64,000 bases of DNA from Microbacterium sp. 1S1 (GTDB taxonomy: Bacteria > Actinomycetota > Actinomycetes > Actinomycetales > Microbacteriaceae): the NCBI RefSeq assembly GCF_008271365.1, contig NZ_CP043430.1:2294001-2358000 (forward strand), in the 5' to 3' direction. Shown in pieces: positions 1 through 9,050 of the stretch. Within the stretch, counting starts at the first letter, position 1; each line of letters begins with the position of its first letter. A program made the translations under genes and the position numbers. The notes under the pieces were generated by a model. The model saw only the letters and a list, made by a program, of their open reading frames with translations. It did no database searches and was not told the DNA's origin.

Positions 1-1
1 C

Positions 2-2398
2 CCGTCGGCGCCCGCGAAGCCGTCGGCTCCGGCCCCGGCTGCGCCGTCCTCCGGTGACGGCAACGCGCCGAAGCCCGGCGCGCCTCGCCCCGGCAACAAC
101 CCGTTCTCGTCCGCTCAGGGCATGGGCCAGCGTCCCGCGGGTCCCCGTCCCGGCAACAATCCCTTCGCTTCGGCGCAGGGGATGGGCCAGCGGCCGACCC
201 CCGGCAACATCCCGCGCCCGCAGGCGCCCCGTCCCGGTGCTCCGCGCCCTGGCGCCCCGCGTCCCGGCTCGCCGCGACCCGGCGCCCCTCGCGGTGGCCA
301 GGGCGGTCGTCCCGGTGCTCCGTTCCAGCAGCGTACGGGCGGCCCCGGTCGTCCCGGCGGCGGTGGCGGTCCCGGTGCGGGTCCCCGTCCCGGTGGCGGC
401 TTCGCCGGTCGCCCTGGTGGTGGCGGTCGTGGCCGCGGCCCCGGTGGCGGTACCGCCGGTGCCTTCGGTAAGGGCGGCGGCAAGAGCAAGCAGCGCAAGT
501 CGCGGCGGGCGAAGCGGCAAGAGTTCGAGATGCGGAGCGCCCCGGTCGTCGGCGGCGTCAACGTCACGCGCGGCAACGGCGAGACGATCCGCATGCGTCG
601 CGGTGCGTCCATCGCGGACTTCGCCGACAAGATCGAGGCACTGACCGGCTACACCGTGCAGCCGGGCACGCTCGTCACGATCCTCTTCAACCTCGGCGAG
701 ATGGCTACGGCCACCGAGTCGCTGGACGAGGCCACCTTCGAGGTCCTCGGTGAGGAGCTGGGCTACAAGGTCCAGATGGTCTCGCCCGAGGACGAGGACA
801 AGGAGCTCCTCGAGGGCTTCGGTCTCGACCTCGAGAAGGAGCTGGAGGAGGAGAGCGAGGACGACCTCGAGATCCGTCCGCCGGTCGTCACCGTCATGGG
901 TCACGTCGACCACGGTAAGACGCGCCTCCTCGACGCGATCCGTCAGACCAACGTCATCGAGGGTGAGGCCGGTGGCATCACCCAGCACATCGGTGCCTAC
1001 CAGGTCTGGACCGAGCACGAGGGGATCGAGCGGGCGATCACGTTCATCGACACCCCCGGTCACGAGGCGTTCACCGCCATGCGTGCCCGTGGTGCGCAGG
1101 TCACCGACCTCGCGATTCTCGTGGTCGCGGCCGATGACGGCATCATGCCGCAGACGGTGGAGGCGCTGAACCACGCCCAGGCGGCGAACGTGCCGATCGT
1201 GGTCGCGGTGAACAAGGTCGACAAGCCCGAGGCCAACCCGGCCAAGGTGCGTCAGCAGCTCACCGAGTACGGTCTGGTGGCCGAGGAGTACGGCGGCGAC
1301 GTCATGTTCGTCGATGTCTCCGCCCGCGCCAACACCGGCATCCAGGAGCTCCTGGACGCCGTGCTGCTGACGGCGGACGCCGGCCTCGACCTCACCGCCA
1401 ACCCGAACAAGGCCGCGCGTGGTGTCGCCATCGAGGCGAAGCTCGACAAGGGCCGCGGTTCGGTCGCGACCGTGCTGATCCAGTCCGGAACGCTGCGGGT
1501 CGGTGACGCGATCGTGGCGGGCACCGCGTACGGCCGCGTCCGCGCGATGATCGACGAGAACGGTGAGGTCGTCGAGGCGGCCGCTCCGTCCCGGCCGGTC
1601 CAGGTGCAGGGTCTGAACTCCGTGCCGCGTGCCGGCGACGTCTTCATCGTCACCGAGGAAGACCGCATGGCGCGTCAGATCGCGGAGAAGCGCGAAGCCG
1701 TCGAGCGCAACGCTCAGCTGGCGAAGGCCCGCAAGCGCATCTCGCTCGAGGACTTCACCCGTGCTCTCGAAGAGGGCAAGGTCGAGTCGCTCAACCTCAT
1801 CATCAAGGGTGACGTCTCCGGTGCCGTCGAGGCGCTGGAGGAGTCGCTCCTCAAGATCGAGGTCGACGACTCGGTGCAGCTGCGCATCATCCACCGCGGT
1901 GTCGGTGCGATCACCGAGTCCGACGTGAACCTGGCGACGATCGACAACGCGATCATCGTGGGCTTCAATGTCCGCCCCGACACGAAGGCGCGCGAGCGCG
2001 CTCAGCGTGAGGGCGTGGACATCCGCTTCTACTCCGTCATCTACAACGCGATCGACGAGATCGAGAGCTCGCTCAAGGGCATGCTCAAGCCGGAGTACGA
2101 AGAGGTCCAGTCGGGTGTCGCCGAGATCCGCGAGGTGTTCCGCTCCTCGAAGTTCGGCAACATCGCCGGTGTCATCGTGCGGTCGGGGACGATCACCCGC
2201 AACGCCAAGGCCCGTGTCATCCGCGACGGCGTCGTCATCGCCGATGGCCTCGCCATCGAGTCGCTGCGTCGGTTCAAGGACGACGTCACCGAGGTCCGCA
2301 CGGACTACGAGGCCGGTATCGGTCTCGGCAAGTACAACGACATCCAGGTCGGCGACGAGATCGAGACGACCGAGATGGTGGAGAAGCCGCGCGGCTGA
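2..2398 (+). CDS. infB: Translation initiation factor IF-2 (5' truncated by window)
   Basis: GTPase that places initiator fMet-tRNA on the 30S subunit and promotes 50S joining. The frame is open from base 2, so the N-terminus lies outside the window; 798 residues are present. The visible N-terminal third is Pro/Gly/Arg-rich and disordered-looking, as is usual for actinobacterial IF2, and includes a 20-residue tandem duplication at 86-205. The G domain follows: GHVDHGKT (P-loop, about residue 300 of the fragment), [10 protein letters not shown] (switch I), DTPGH, NKVDK and SARANTGI. Domains II-IV complete the protein to the [13 protein letters not shown] end. A long hairpin (2412-2456) separates it from rbfA, its usual partner. 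Identification is certain. Confidence 0.98.
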   Translation, partial: PSAPAKPSAPAPAAPSSGDGNAPKPGAPRPGNNPFSSAQGMGQRPAGPRPGNNPFASAQGMGQRPTPGNIPRPQAPRPGAPRPGAPRPGSPRPGAPRGGQGGRPGAPFQQRTGGPGRPGGGGGPGAGPRPGGGFAGRPGGGGRGRGPGGGTAGAFGKGGGKSKQRKSRRAKRQEFEMRSAPVVGGVNVTRGNGETIRMRRGASIADFADKIEALTGYTVQPGTLVTILFNLGEMATATESLDEATFEVLGEELGYKVQMVSPEDEDKELLEGFGLDLEKELEEESEDDLEIRPPVVTVMGHVDHGKTRLLDAIRQTNVIEGEAGGITQHIGAYQVWTEHEGIERAITFIDTPGHEAFTAMRARGAQVTDLAILVVAADDGIMPQTVEALNHAQAANVPIVVAVNKVDKPEANPAKVRQQLTEYGLVAEEYGGDVMFVDVSARANTGIQELLDAVLLTADAGLDLTANPNKAARGVAIEAKLDKGRGSVATVLIQSGTLRVGDAIVAGTAYGRVRAMIDENGEVVEAAAPSRPVQVQGLNSVPRAGDVFIVTEEDRMARQIAEKREAVERNAQLAKARKRISLEDFTRALEEGKVESLNLIIKGDVSGAVEALEESLLKIEVDDSVQLRIIHRGVGAITESDVNLATIDNAIIVGFNVRPDTKARERAQREGVDIRFYSVIYNAIDEIESSLKGMLKPEYEEVQSGVAEIREVFRSSKFGNIAGVIVRSGTITRNAKARVIRDGVVIADGLAIESLRRFKDDVTEVRTDYEAGIGLGKYNDIQVGDEIETTEMVEKPRG
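86..205 (+). repeat. 60-bp tandem duplication inside infB
   Basis: Two consecutive 60-nt units (86-145 and 146-205) both encode [17 protein letters not shown]. They lie in the low-complexity N-terminal region of IF2. This is a local coding expansion in a linker, where length variation between strains is expected. Confidence 0.85.
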
Positions 2399-2411
2399 TC
2401 CGAACGGCTCC

Positions 2412-2456
2412 GGCGGCTGCCGCCTCTTCCCGTGACAGGGGAGAGGGGCAGCCGCC
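2412..2456. terminator. Hairpin between infB and rbfA
   Basis: GGCGGCTGCC (2412-2421) pairs with GGCAGCCGCC (2447-2456). An imperfect inner stem (CCTCTTCCC with GGGGAGAGG) continues it. There is no U-tract, as is common for high-GC hairpins. It may attenuate infB to rbfA read-through or protect the infB 3' end. Confidence 0.6.
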
Positions 2457-2506
2457 TCCGCGGTTCGCCGGGACACCGGCGACGCACAGAGGTGGGAGAA
2501 GGAACA

Positions 2507-2932
2507 ATGGCTGGAGAACGACAGGCCCGGCTCGCGGATCGCATCCGCGTGATCCTCGCCGAGCGCTTGGAGAAGGGGCTGCGCGACCCGCGCCTCGGCT
2601 TCGTGACCATCACCGACGTCCGCGTGAGCGGCGACCTGCAGCACGCGTCCGTGTTCTACACGGTGCTCGGAACGGAGGAGGAGCGTCTCGCGAGCGGCGC
2701 GGCACTCACGTCCGCGACCGGCATGCTGCGCAGTGAGGTCGGCCGACAGCTCAGTACTCGACTGGTCCCCACGCTGGAGTTCATCCCGGACGCACTCCCC
2801 GAGAACGCCGACCACATCACCGCACTGCTGCGGCAGGCGCAGGAGCGGGATGCCGAGGTCGCGAAGCTCGCCTCTTCCGCGACGCACGCCGGAGATGCCG
2901 ACCCCTATCGCGCGGACGACGACGAGGACTGA
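2507..2932 (+). CDS. rbfA: Ribosome-binding factor A
   Basis: Small KH-type protein that binds the 30S subunit and helps mature the 5' end of 16S rRNA. I chose the ATG at 2507 (141 residues), preceded by GGAGAAGG, over an in-frame upstream ATG at 2432 that would add 25 Arg/Gly-rich residues and overlap the intergenic hairpin. Visible family signatures are RLADRIRVILAERLEKGLRDPRLGFVTI cut into its parts RLADRIRV, LRDPRLGFVTI and VSGDLQHA, then LEFIPDALPENADHI near the end. The acidic tail (DDDED) is typical in actinobacteria. It lies directly downstream of infB; truB, the usual next gene, is displaced by two inserted genes. Confidence 0.96.
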   Translation: MAGERQARLADRIRVILAERLEKGLRDPRLGFVTITDVRVSGDLQHASVFYTVLGTEEERLASGAALTSATGMLRSEVGRQLSTRLVPTLEFIPDALPENADHITALLRQAQERDAEVAKLASSATHAGDADPYRADDDED

Positions 2933-3050
2933 TCCGGTCTGATACCCTCGGGTCCGCGGCGGGACGACAACCGGTGGATCCGGGGGGATCGACATTCAGG
3001 CGACGAGCACGACCGCGGGGCGATTCGTCGCGCCCGAGGCCGTCGGTCTC

Positions 3051-5174
3051 GTGCTCGATGAGCTGCTGCGCCGCGACCTCGTGTGCGCCCCGCATGTCGC
3101 CGCGCGCCTGGCGGCCGCCGTCGCGGGGGACCCGGCCGCGGTCATCGCGGTGGCCGAACGGCTGACGCCCGACGAGCGTCGGGGATTCCGCCGCTTGCCC
3201 TGGCCTCTCCCGGTGCTTCCCCGGCCTGAAGATGCGCTCGACGTCGGCGCGCTGTCGTCGGCGGACCGACGGTTGCTGCTCACCATGACGTTGTCCCTCA
3301 GCGACGATCTCACTCCGATTCTCGCGGTCGACGGTCGTACCGCCGCAGATGTCATGTCGGGTGCGACGGGGCGCTTCCTCGCGATCCATGCGGGGCGCAT
3401 CCGGTTCACGGAGCCGAGGGTGAAGAGCGCCGTCCTCGCCATGGCGACAGCATCGGAGGTCGCGAGCACCCATGCGCGGCTTGCGGACGCCCTCGCCGCG
3501 CAGGGCGACCGCGGCGGCGCAGCGTGGCACCGCGCGCGTGCCTGCCCGGTCGCGGATCGAGCCGCGGCCGTGACGCTCACCGTCCTGGCCAGGGACGCGG
3601 CGAAGGTGGGCATGCCGGAGCGGTGCCTGCTCTTCGCCGCAGAGGCGGCGGCGCACGCCACCGGGGACATAGCCGAGGAGGCGCGTCTTCTCGCCGGCTG
3701 TGCCGCGCTCGCGTGTGGGTTCGCCGCCGAGGCCGCGGCGTGGCTGGGAGGTCTCTTCCCCCACGGGGCGCCGCACCGGCGCGTGCGCGCGCTCGGCCCG
3801 CTGCTCGCCGCCCACACAATCGTGCACGGCGTCGTCCCGCCCGTCGATCCTCAGCGCTGCGAACCCGCGTCGTCGGACCCGTCCTCCTGGGCGGACTGGG
3901 CGCGGAGCGCGGCTCTGGCCGCCCTCCTGTGCGCGGAGCGCGGCGACCGGAAACGGTCGCGCAGGTGGCTCGCGGCGGTGCGAGAGGCCGCACTCCGCGC
4001 GGGCAACGCCGGCCCGCTGCGCGACGCCGTCGCCGAACTGTGTCGCCTCCTCTCCGGAGAGGACGATCCGGACGGTGCGGCAGAGGTCCTTCCGCTGCTC
4101 GGCCGGGTGTCGGAGGCGCTCCATGCCGGGACAGCTGGACGCATCGACGAGGGCTTGCGGACCCTCCGCGGAGAGGGTCCGGCGGGGCTCCGGGAGGACG
4201 ACCCACTCCTCCCGGGGTTCGAGCGCAGTCCGGTCGTGCGGGCGTACGAAGCCGTGACGGAGGTGCTGCTCCTCGTCTGGCGGGGTGACATCGGGCGCGC
4301 CAGGAAGCTCCTGCTCCAGGCGGCGGTGGAGGTGCCGATCGGCGTTCCGTTCGCGGGCCTGGGGATCGTGCTGGTACGGCGCCTCGACCTCGCCGTCCTC
4401 GGAGCGCTCGGGCCCTTCGCCCGTGCGCTCACCGCGGGCCTCCCGCCTGCAGCGGAGCTGGACCTGCTCGTGGATCGCGCGGTCGAGGCGTTCCTGGACG
4501 GCTCCTTCGAAGCGGCCGCGGGGGCTATCGGCCTCTGGCGAGACCGTGGCGCGCCGCAGCCGTCATTCGCCGTGCCGGGGCTCGACGACGTAGCCCCGGT
4601 GCTCCCGGCCAGCGGCCTCACGGTCCCCCGCGTGCGGCCCGCCGACGCGGACTTCACCCTGGCGCTCCGGACCGCCGTGGCACGAGCGGCCGAGGGCCGG
4701 TGGAACACGGACCAGGAGGTGCTGCGGGAGGGAGCGCGGCGGTTGCGGTCGCCGTTCGCACGCGGACGGGTGGAGGCTCTGCTCGGAGTCCAGTCCGCCG
4801 TGCACGACGACATCGCCCGCGCGCGGGTGCACTTTCAGCATGCGGAGAGGCTCTTCGAGGCGGCAGGTGCGGCCGCGTGGGCGCGCGCCGTCCGTCGGCG
4901 GCTCGACCGGCTGGAGGCGTCCGGGGCCCGAAGGGCGGCCGGGGCGTCGCACTTGCGCGCCTGCCGGAGTTCCTGGTCGCAGCGGCTGACCTCCCGTGAA
5001 CTGGAGATCGCGATGCTTGCGGTGGATGGGAGGGGGAACCGGGACATCGCGCTCATGCTGTCGGTATCCGTGCGGACCGTCGAGGTGCACCTGGGCCGGG
5101 TGTTCGCGAAACTACAGGTCCGCAACCGCGTGGAGCTCACCGTGCTGGCGCACCGCACCGAGCGTCATCTCTGA
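3051..5174 (+). CDS. LAL-like LuxR-family transcriptional regulator lacking a P-loop domain
   Basis: C-terminal LuxR/GerE helix-turn-helix (about residues 645-700: LTSRELEIAMLAVDGRGN, TVEVHLGRVFAKL). The preceding 640 residues are Ala/Leu/Arg-rich and look like the helical, TPR-like part of LAL (MalT-type) regulators. I see no Walker A motif, although LAL proteins normally start with an ATPase domain; the order 'PLP-L then RRLLLTMTLS' resembles the segment just after that ATPase. The start is uncertain. GTG 3051 has no ribosome-binding site. The frame is open back to a stop at 2940, and an ATT at 2994 sits 6 nt behind GGGGGG. A TACCCT -10-like element is at 2943. Regulated genes are unknown; mutY lies convergent 7 bp away. 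Confidence 0.8.
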   Translation: MLDELLRRDLVCAPHVAARLAAAVAGDPAAVIAVAERLTPDERRGFRRLPWPLPVLPRPEDALDVGALSSADRRLLLTMTLSLSDDLTPILAVDGRTAADVMSGATGRFLAIHAGRIRFTEPRVKSAVLAMATASEVASTHARLADALAAQGDRGGAAWHRARACPVADRAAAVTLTVLARDAAKVGMPERCLLFAAEAAAHATGDIAEEARLLAGCAALACGFAAEAAAWLGGLFPHGAPHRRVRALGPLLAAHTIVHGVVPPVDPQRCEPASSDPSSWADWARSAALAALLCAERGDRKRSRRWLAAVREAALRAGNAGPLRDAVAELCRLLSGEDDPDGAAEVLPLLGRVSEALHAGTAGRIDEGLRTLRGEGPAGLREDDPLLPGFERSPVVRAYEAVTEVLLLVWRGDIGRARKLLLQAAVEVPIGVPFAGLGIVLVRRLDLAVLGALGPFARALTAGLPPAAELDLLVDRAVEAFLDGSFEAAAGAIGLWRDRGAPQPSFAVPGLDDVAPVLPASGLTVPRVRPADADFTLALRTAVARAAEGRWNTDQEVLREGARRLRSPFARGRVEALLGVQSAVHDDIARARVHFQHAERLFEAAGAAAWARAVRRRLDRLEASGARRAAGASHLRACRSSWSQRLTSRELEIAMLAVDGRGNRDIALMLSVSVRTVEVHLGRVFAKLQVRNRVELTVLAHRTERHL

Positions 5175-5185
5175 GCGATGCTCAG
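5171..5185. terminator. Short hairpin between convergent stops
   Basis: CTGAGC-GAT-GCTCAG covers the stop codons of both the LuxR-type gene (+) and mutY (-). The stem is only 6 bp, so its role as a terminator is weakly supported. Confidence 0.35.
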
Positions 5186-6078
5186 CGCGGCAGCGACAGC
5201 GCCTCGCCATCGGCCTCCGCGAGGCCGTCCGCGATCAGCGAATCGATCGCGCGATCCCGCTGCCGGAGATCGGGCCAGTCCGGGAGGACGGCCGAGAGCG
5301 GTACCGCCGCCGGCGCGGAGTCGCGGAGCAGGCGGAGCACCGCGCCACGCGCCTGGCGGTCGGAGCCCTCGTACGTCGCCTGCCGTCGTCGGGCGTCCCC
5401 GGTGTCGGGCCTGCCTGCCGCGAGCCACGCGCAGGTGTCGGCCAGCGGACACCGTTCGCACTGGGGTGCCCTGGCCGTGCAGATCGTCGCGCCGAGCTCC
5501 ATCGCCGCGGCATTGAGGACCGCCGCCTCGGCGGGATCGACGGGGAGCAGGGCAGCCATCAGGGACAGATCGCGTCGCGACGGTGCAGCGGGCTGGGCCC
5601 GGCCTTCTATCGCCCGTGCCAGGACGCGCCGGGTGTTCGTGTCGACGACGGGATGCCTGTCGCCATAGGCGAAGACGGCGACGGCGCGGGCGGTGTAGTC
5701 GCCGATCCCGGAGAGGGCGAGCAGGGCATCGACATCGCGCGGGACGACGCCGTCGTGCCGCTCGGTGATCTCCACCGCTGCCCGGTGCAGCCACAGCGCC
5801 CGACGCGGATAGCCGAGATTCGCCCATTGCGTCACTGCGTCCGCCGGAGATGCCGCTGCCATCGCACGCGGCGTCGGCCACCGGGTGAGCCAGGCGTCGA
5901 GGTGCGGGATCACCCGGGTCACGGGCGTCTGCTGGAGCATGAACTCGCTCACGAGGACGCCCCAGCCTCCGAACGCGGCATGGAAGTCCGGGCGCCGCCA
6001 GGGGAGGTCGCGCGCGGCGTCGGCGTACCACGCGGGGAGGCGCGTCATCGTCGCGGGGGACGGTGCGGGCACGGGCAT
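5182..6078 (-). CDS. mutY: A/G-specific adenine glycosylase
   Basis: Removes adenine opposite 8-oxoguanine or G in base excision repair. The HhH-GPD fold is visible: SEFMLQQTP with the catalytic Glu about residue 45, the hairpin LSGIGDYTA, and VVDTNTRRV with the catalytic Asp about 146. A [4Fe-4S] cluster loop has Cys 200, 207, 210 and 216 (C-x6-C-x2-C-x5-C). At 298 residues it has no full C-terminal NUDIX-like 8-oxoG recognition domain, as in many actinobacterial MutY. ATG 6078 fits a leaderless transcript (TAGGCT then 6 nt then ATG); a GTG two codons in is an alternative with a GGAGG at normal spacing. It is divergent from truB, with a mirrored promoter. Confidence 0.95.
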   Translation of the reverse strand: MPVPAPSPATMTRLPAWYADAARDLPWRRPDFHAAFGGWGVLVSEFMLQQTPVTRVIPHLDAWLTRWPTPRAMAAASPADAVTQWANLGYPRRALWLHRAAVEITERHDGVVPRDVDALLALSGIGDYTARAVAVFAYGDRHPVVDTNTRRVLARAIEGRAQPAAPSRRDLSLMAALLPVDPAEAAVLNAAAMELGATICTARAPQCERCPLADTCAWLAAGRPDTGDARRRQATYEGSDRQARGAVLRLLRDSAPAAVPLSAVLPDWPDLRQRDRAIDSLIADGLAEADGEALSLPR

Positions 6079-6090
6079 CCCTCCAGCCTA
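6079..6090 (-). promoter_or_regulatory. Leaderless-type promoter of mutY
   Basis: On the minus strand TAGGCT (6090-6085) is followed by GGAGGG and then the ATG. The identical 15-mer TAGGCTGGAGGGATG occurs for truB on the other strand, 41 bp away. Confidence 0.65.
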
Positions 6091-6131
6091 GGCGAGCGGC
6101 CATCACGGACGGCCGTCGTCCCCGGCGTCGG

Positions 6132-6143
6132 TAGGCTGGAGGG
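6132..6143 (+). promoter_or_regulatory. Leaderless-type promoter of truB
   Basis: TAGGCT (6132-6137) lies exactly 6 nt before ATG 6144. The usual -10 to start-site distance would put the transcript start on the A of ATG. No clear -35 is visible. Confidence 0.65.
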
Positions 6144-7037
6144 ATGGTCACCCCTGGCATCCTCCTCGTCGACAAGCCCGGCGGGCTGACCAGTCACGAC
6201 GTGGTCGCGCGTACCCGGCGGGCCTTCGGCACCCGCAAGGTCGGGCACGCCGGAACGCTGGACCCGATGGCGACCGGCCTGCTCGTCATCGGCATCGAGG
6301 GCGCGACCCGACTGCTGACGTACATCGTCGGCGCGGACAAGACCTACGAGGCCACCATCCGGCTCGGAGCGGTCACCACGACCGATGACGCCGAGGGGGA
6401 GATCGTTCAGAGCGCCGAGCCCGCCGCCCTCGCCCGGGTGGAGGAGGCGCGGATCGACACCGAGGTCGCGGCCCTGACCGGGCCGATCTCTCAGGTCCCC
6501 AGCGCGGTATCGGCGATCAAGGTGGACGGCCGTCGCGCCTACGACCGCGTCCGCGCGGGAGAAGAGGTCGTGCTCGAGCCGCGCGATGTCGTCGTCTCCC
6601 GCTTCGACGTCCTCGCCCGCCGCCGCGACGAGCACGCCATCGACCTCGACGTCGTGGTCGACTGCTCGTCCGGCACGTACATCCGCTCCCTCGCTCGCGA
6701 CCTGGGCACCGCGCTCGGCGTCGGCGGCCACCTGACGGCCCTGCGCCGCACTCGCGTCGGTCCCTTCGACGTTCGCGACGCCGTGCCGATCGACCTGCTC
6801 GACACCGCGCCCGTGCTCACCCCTGGCCAGGCCGCCGGCCGCGTCCTCCCCGTCCTCACGGTCACCGCGGAGGAAGCACGCGACCTGCGGCACGGCAAGC
6901 GGCTGGTCGGACAGGCGACACGCCTGGATGGCACGCTCGCGGCTGCGATCGAGGCGGACGGCGAGCTGGTGGGCATCGTGGAGAAGCGCGGTGCCGATGT
7001 GAAGAGCGCCATGAACATGCCGGAGGTCTCCCGATGA
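6144..7037 (+). CDS. truB: tRNA pseudouridine(55) synthase
   Basis: Makes pseudouridine 55 in the T-loop of tRNAs. The catalytic motif AGTLDPMATG is present with nucleophile Asp40, and the N-terminus GILLVDKPGGLTSHDVV is canonical when read as GILLVDKP and GLTSHDVV. The C-terminal part (VDCSSGTYIRSLARDLG) also fits the family. The length of 297 residues is normal. The stop overlaps the start of the next gene (ATGA), indicating translational coupling. In many bacteria truB directly follows rbfA; here mutY and a LuxR regulator intervene, and truB has acquired its own leaderless-type promoter. Confidence 0.97.
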   Translation: MVTPGILLVDKPGGLTSHDVVARTRRAFGTRKVGHAGTLDPMATGLLVIGIEGATRLLTYIVGADKTYEATIRLGAVTTTDDAEGEIVQSAEPAALARVEEARIDTEVAALTGPISQVPSAVSAIKVDGRRAYDRVRAGEEVVLEPRDVVVSRFDVLARRRDEHAIDLDVVVDCSSGTYIRSLARDLGTALGVGGHLTALRRTRVGPFDVRDAVPIDLLDTAPVLTPGQAAGRVLPVLTVTAEEARDLRHGKRLVGQATRLDGTLAAAIEADGELVGIVEKRGADVKSAMNMPEVSR

Positions 7038-7402
7038 TCCTGTGGTTCTCGATCGTGCAGATCGTCGTCGCCGTCGCCGCCGGGCTGTTCTGCCTCGGAG
7101 CGGGGCTGGCCGGCCGGCGGCCCAGCGACTACTCCGTGGGCGCTCTGGCGCTGGTCGAGGTTCTGCTCATCGTGCAGATCGTCGTCGCCATCGTCGCGCC
7201 GCTCGTCGGCAATCCGCCCACGGGTGATCTGTTGGAGTTCTGGGTCTACCTCGTCTCGGCCGCCCTGCTTCCTGTCGGGGCCGTGCTCTGGGCACTGATG
7301 GAGCGCAGCCGGTGGAGCACGGTGGTGCTCGGTGTGGCGGCGCTCGCGATCGCGATCATGCTGTGGCGGATGCAGGTCATCTGGACGATCCAGGTGGCGT
7401 GA
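7034..7402 (+). CDS. Small four-helix membrane protein, unknown function
   Basis: 122 residues with four predicted membrane segments (about 3-25, 37-60, 69-90, 97-118) and short loops. The ATG overlaps the truB stop by 4 nt, so it is translationally coupled to truB. I do not recognise a family. The charged motif AGRRPSDYSVG between the first two helices and MERSRW between the third and fourth suggest cytosolic loops. A related-looking small membrane protein follows, and both sit between truB and ribF, an arrangement seen in Microbacteriaceae as far as I recall. Function unknown. Confidence 0.8.
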   Translation: MILWFSIVQIVVAVAAGLFCLGAGLAGRRPSDYSVGALALVEVLLIVQIVVAIVAPLVGNPPTGDLLEFWVYLVSAALLPVGAVLWALMERSRWSTVVLGVAALAIAIMLWRMQVIWTIQVA

Positions 7403-7442
7403 GGCCGGAGGCGGGACGGACGCCGGGCGGCCCGCCCGGCTC

Positions 7443-7448
7443 TAGGAT
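7443..7448 (+). promoter_or_regulatory. -10-like element before 7459 membrane gene
   Basis: TAGGAT lies 10 nt before ATG 7459. An upstream in-frame ATG at 7447 overlaps the element itself and is therefore less likely to be the start. The predicted leader is at most a few nucleotides. Confidence 0.45.
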
Positions 7449-7458
7449 GGAATGCGCT

Positions 7459-7896
7459 ATGAGCTCCACCGCCCCCACCACTCGGATGACCGGAATCGGT
7501 CGCGTCCTCGTCATCGTCTACGCCGTGATGGCGCTGGCGGCCACGGGGCGCAGCTTCGTGCAGATCGTCCGCCGGTTCGACGAGGCTCCGCTGGCCTACA
7601 CCCTGTCGGCACTGGCCGCCGTCGTGTACGTGTTGGCGACGCTCGCGCTGATCTTCGCCCGGCGCCGTGGGTGGTACACGGTCGCGTGGGTGGCGATCGT
7701 CTTCGAGCTCACCGGCGTGCTGGTCGTCGGCGTCCTCAGCATCGTCCTTCCTGAGCTCTTCCAGCATGAGACCGTCTGGTCCCTGTTCGGGCGCGGGTAC
7801 CTCTTCATCCCGCTCGTCCTCCCCGTCTTCGGGATCTGGTGGCTGCGCACGCACCGACCCGTCGACGCCGCGCGTCCGGTCGAGGTCGCGGCGTGA
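7459..7896 (+). CDS. Small membrane protein, unknown function
   Basis: 145 residues with four predicted membrane helices (about 12-34, 44-65, 74-98, 112-130) and a short polar N-terminus. The first segment is GRVLVIVYAVMALAATGRSF and an Arg-rich loop FARRRGWY follows helix two. No catalytic motif is apparent. ATG 7459 was preferred over ATG 7447 because the latter falls inside the -10-like TAGGAT. The stop overlaps the GTG start of ribF (GTGA), so the two are probably co-translated. Function unknown. Confidence 0.75.
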   Translation: MSSTAPTTRMTGIGRVLVIVYAVMALAATGRSFVQIVRRFDEAPLAYTLSALAAVVYVLATLALIFARRRGWYTVAWVAIVFELTGVLVVGVLSIVLPELFQHETVWSLFGRGYLFIPLVLPVFGIWWLRTHRPVDAARPVEVAA

Positions 7897-8843
7897 TCGT
7901 CTTCCGCAGCCCCGACGAGGTGCCGGAGGGGTACGGCCCCAGTGCCGTCGCGATCGGCAAGTTCGACGGCGTGCACGTGGGGCATCGGGCTGTCATCCGG
8001 CGCCTGAATGAGGCGGCCGCTGCCTCGGGGACGCGTGCGGTCGCGGTCACGTTCGATCGCAATCCTCTAGCGGTGATCCGGCCCGATCGATGCCCGGAGA
8101 ACGTCGTGACCGTCGATCGCAAGCTCGAGCTGCTGGGGGAGCTCGGACTGGATGCGACGCTCGTCCTCACCTTCGACGAGGAGCTGGCCGCCCGCGACGC
8201 GGAGGATTTCGTCGTCGACATCCTCGTGGGTGCGCTACAGGTGTCCACGGTGTTCGTCGGAGCCGACTTCCGATTCGGGCACCGCGGGGCAGGGACGCCC
8301 GACCTGCTGCGCGAGCTCGGGCCCCGCTACGGATTCACGGTCGAGATCGTCGACGACGTCTACCTCCCGGGGTCGGGGCGGCGGGTGTCATCGAGCTGGA
8401 TCCGCGAGCTCCTCATGGCCGGTGACGTGACGGAGGCCGCACGTGCCCTGGGGCGGAACCCCGATGTGCGCGGTGTTGTCGTCCACGGCCTCAAGCGCGG
8501 ACGCGAACTCGGCTTCCCGACCGCCAACCTGTCGACCATCGTGGACGCGTTCGTGCCCGCGGACGGCGTGTACGCGGGATGGCTCGTCGACCACGACACC
8601 GGAATCCGGCATCCGTCGGCGATCTCGGTCGGCACGAACCCGACGTTCGACGACGTACTCGTGCGGCAGGTCGAGGCGCACGTGCTGGGGGAGACCGGTC
8701 TCGACCTCTACGGGCACGACGTCACCGTCGAGTTCGTGGAGCGGCTGCGCGGGATGGTGGCGTTCGAGGGCATCGAGAAGCTCATGGCGCAGATGTCCGC
8801 CGACGTCGCGCAGGCCGCGGCCATCCTCGACGCGTCGGCGTAA
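7893..8843 (+). CDS. ribF: Bifunctional riboflavin kinase / FAD synthetase
   Basis: Converts riboflavin to FMN and then FAD. The N-terminal nucleotidyltransferase shows AIGKFDGVHVGHRAVI, with the GHR adenylyl-binding motif, and VGADFRFGHRGAG. The C-terminal flavokinase domain has GFPTANL and NPTFDD, with VEFVERLRGM near the end. The protein is 316 residues, the usual size. The start is GTG 7893, overlapping the stop of the preceding membrane gene by 4 nt. Earlier in-frame starts would run through that gene. In the common bacterial order rpsO follows; here it is about 17 kb away. Confidence 0.96.
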   Translation: MIVFRSPDEVPEGYGPSAVAIGKFDGVHVGHRAVIRRLNEAAAASGTRAVAVTFDRNPLAVIRPDRCPENVVTVDRKLELLGELGLDATLVLTFDEELAARDAEDFVVDILVGALQVSTVFVGADFRFGHRGAGTPDLLRELGPRYGFTVEIVDDVYLPGSGRRVSSSWIRELLMAGDVTEAARALGRNPDVRGVVVHGLKRGRELGFPTANLSTIVDAFVPADGVYAGWLVDHDTGIRHPSAISVGTNPTFDDVLVRQVEAHVLGETGLDLYGHDVTVEFVERLRGMVAFEGIEKLMAQMSADVAQAAAILDASA

Positions 8844-8891
8844 CCCGTCGGGGCTTCCGCCGTGTTTCCGCGGCGCGTCCGCCGCATGGCA

Positions 8892-9050
8892 TAGAATGGG
8901 AGGAGGCTCCCGCCGGTCCCGCACGTGTCGCGTGCTCCGGGGGGAACACCGATCCACAGTCCGCACGGTCCTGGCTCACGCCACACGCGGATGACGAGAA
9001 CGGCTCGCGGCTCCCTGGGGGTGCCGGAGCCCTTCAGGCTCAGGAGGAGC
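8892..9050 (+). promoter_or_regulatory. Promoter and structured leader of the SNF2 helicase
   Basis: A good -10 (TAGAAT, 8892-8897) precedes a leader of about 150 nt. The leader holds two small hairpins: GCACG-5 nt-CGTGC (8921-8935) and GAGCC-CTTCA-GGCTC (9027-9041). The second abuts the ribosome-binding site AGGAGG (9042-9047). Masking of the site by structure is possible but not shown. Confidence 0.45.

Noticed and set aside
115..630. Long Pro/Arg-rich frames antisense to infB
   Set aside because: They are shadows of the Gly/Pro-rich IF2 N-terminus, with no start signals.
3051..5174. The LuxR-type gene as a two-component response regulator
   Set aside because: There is no receiver domain (no Asp-Asp pair and phospho-Asp/Lys pattern) before the helix-turn-helix; the long helical region fits the LAL group.
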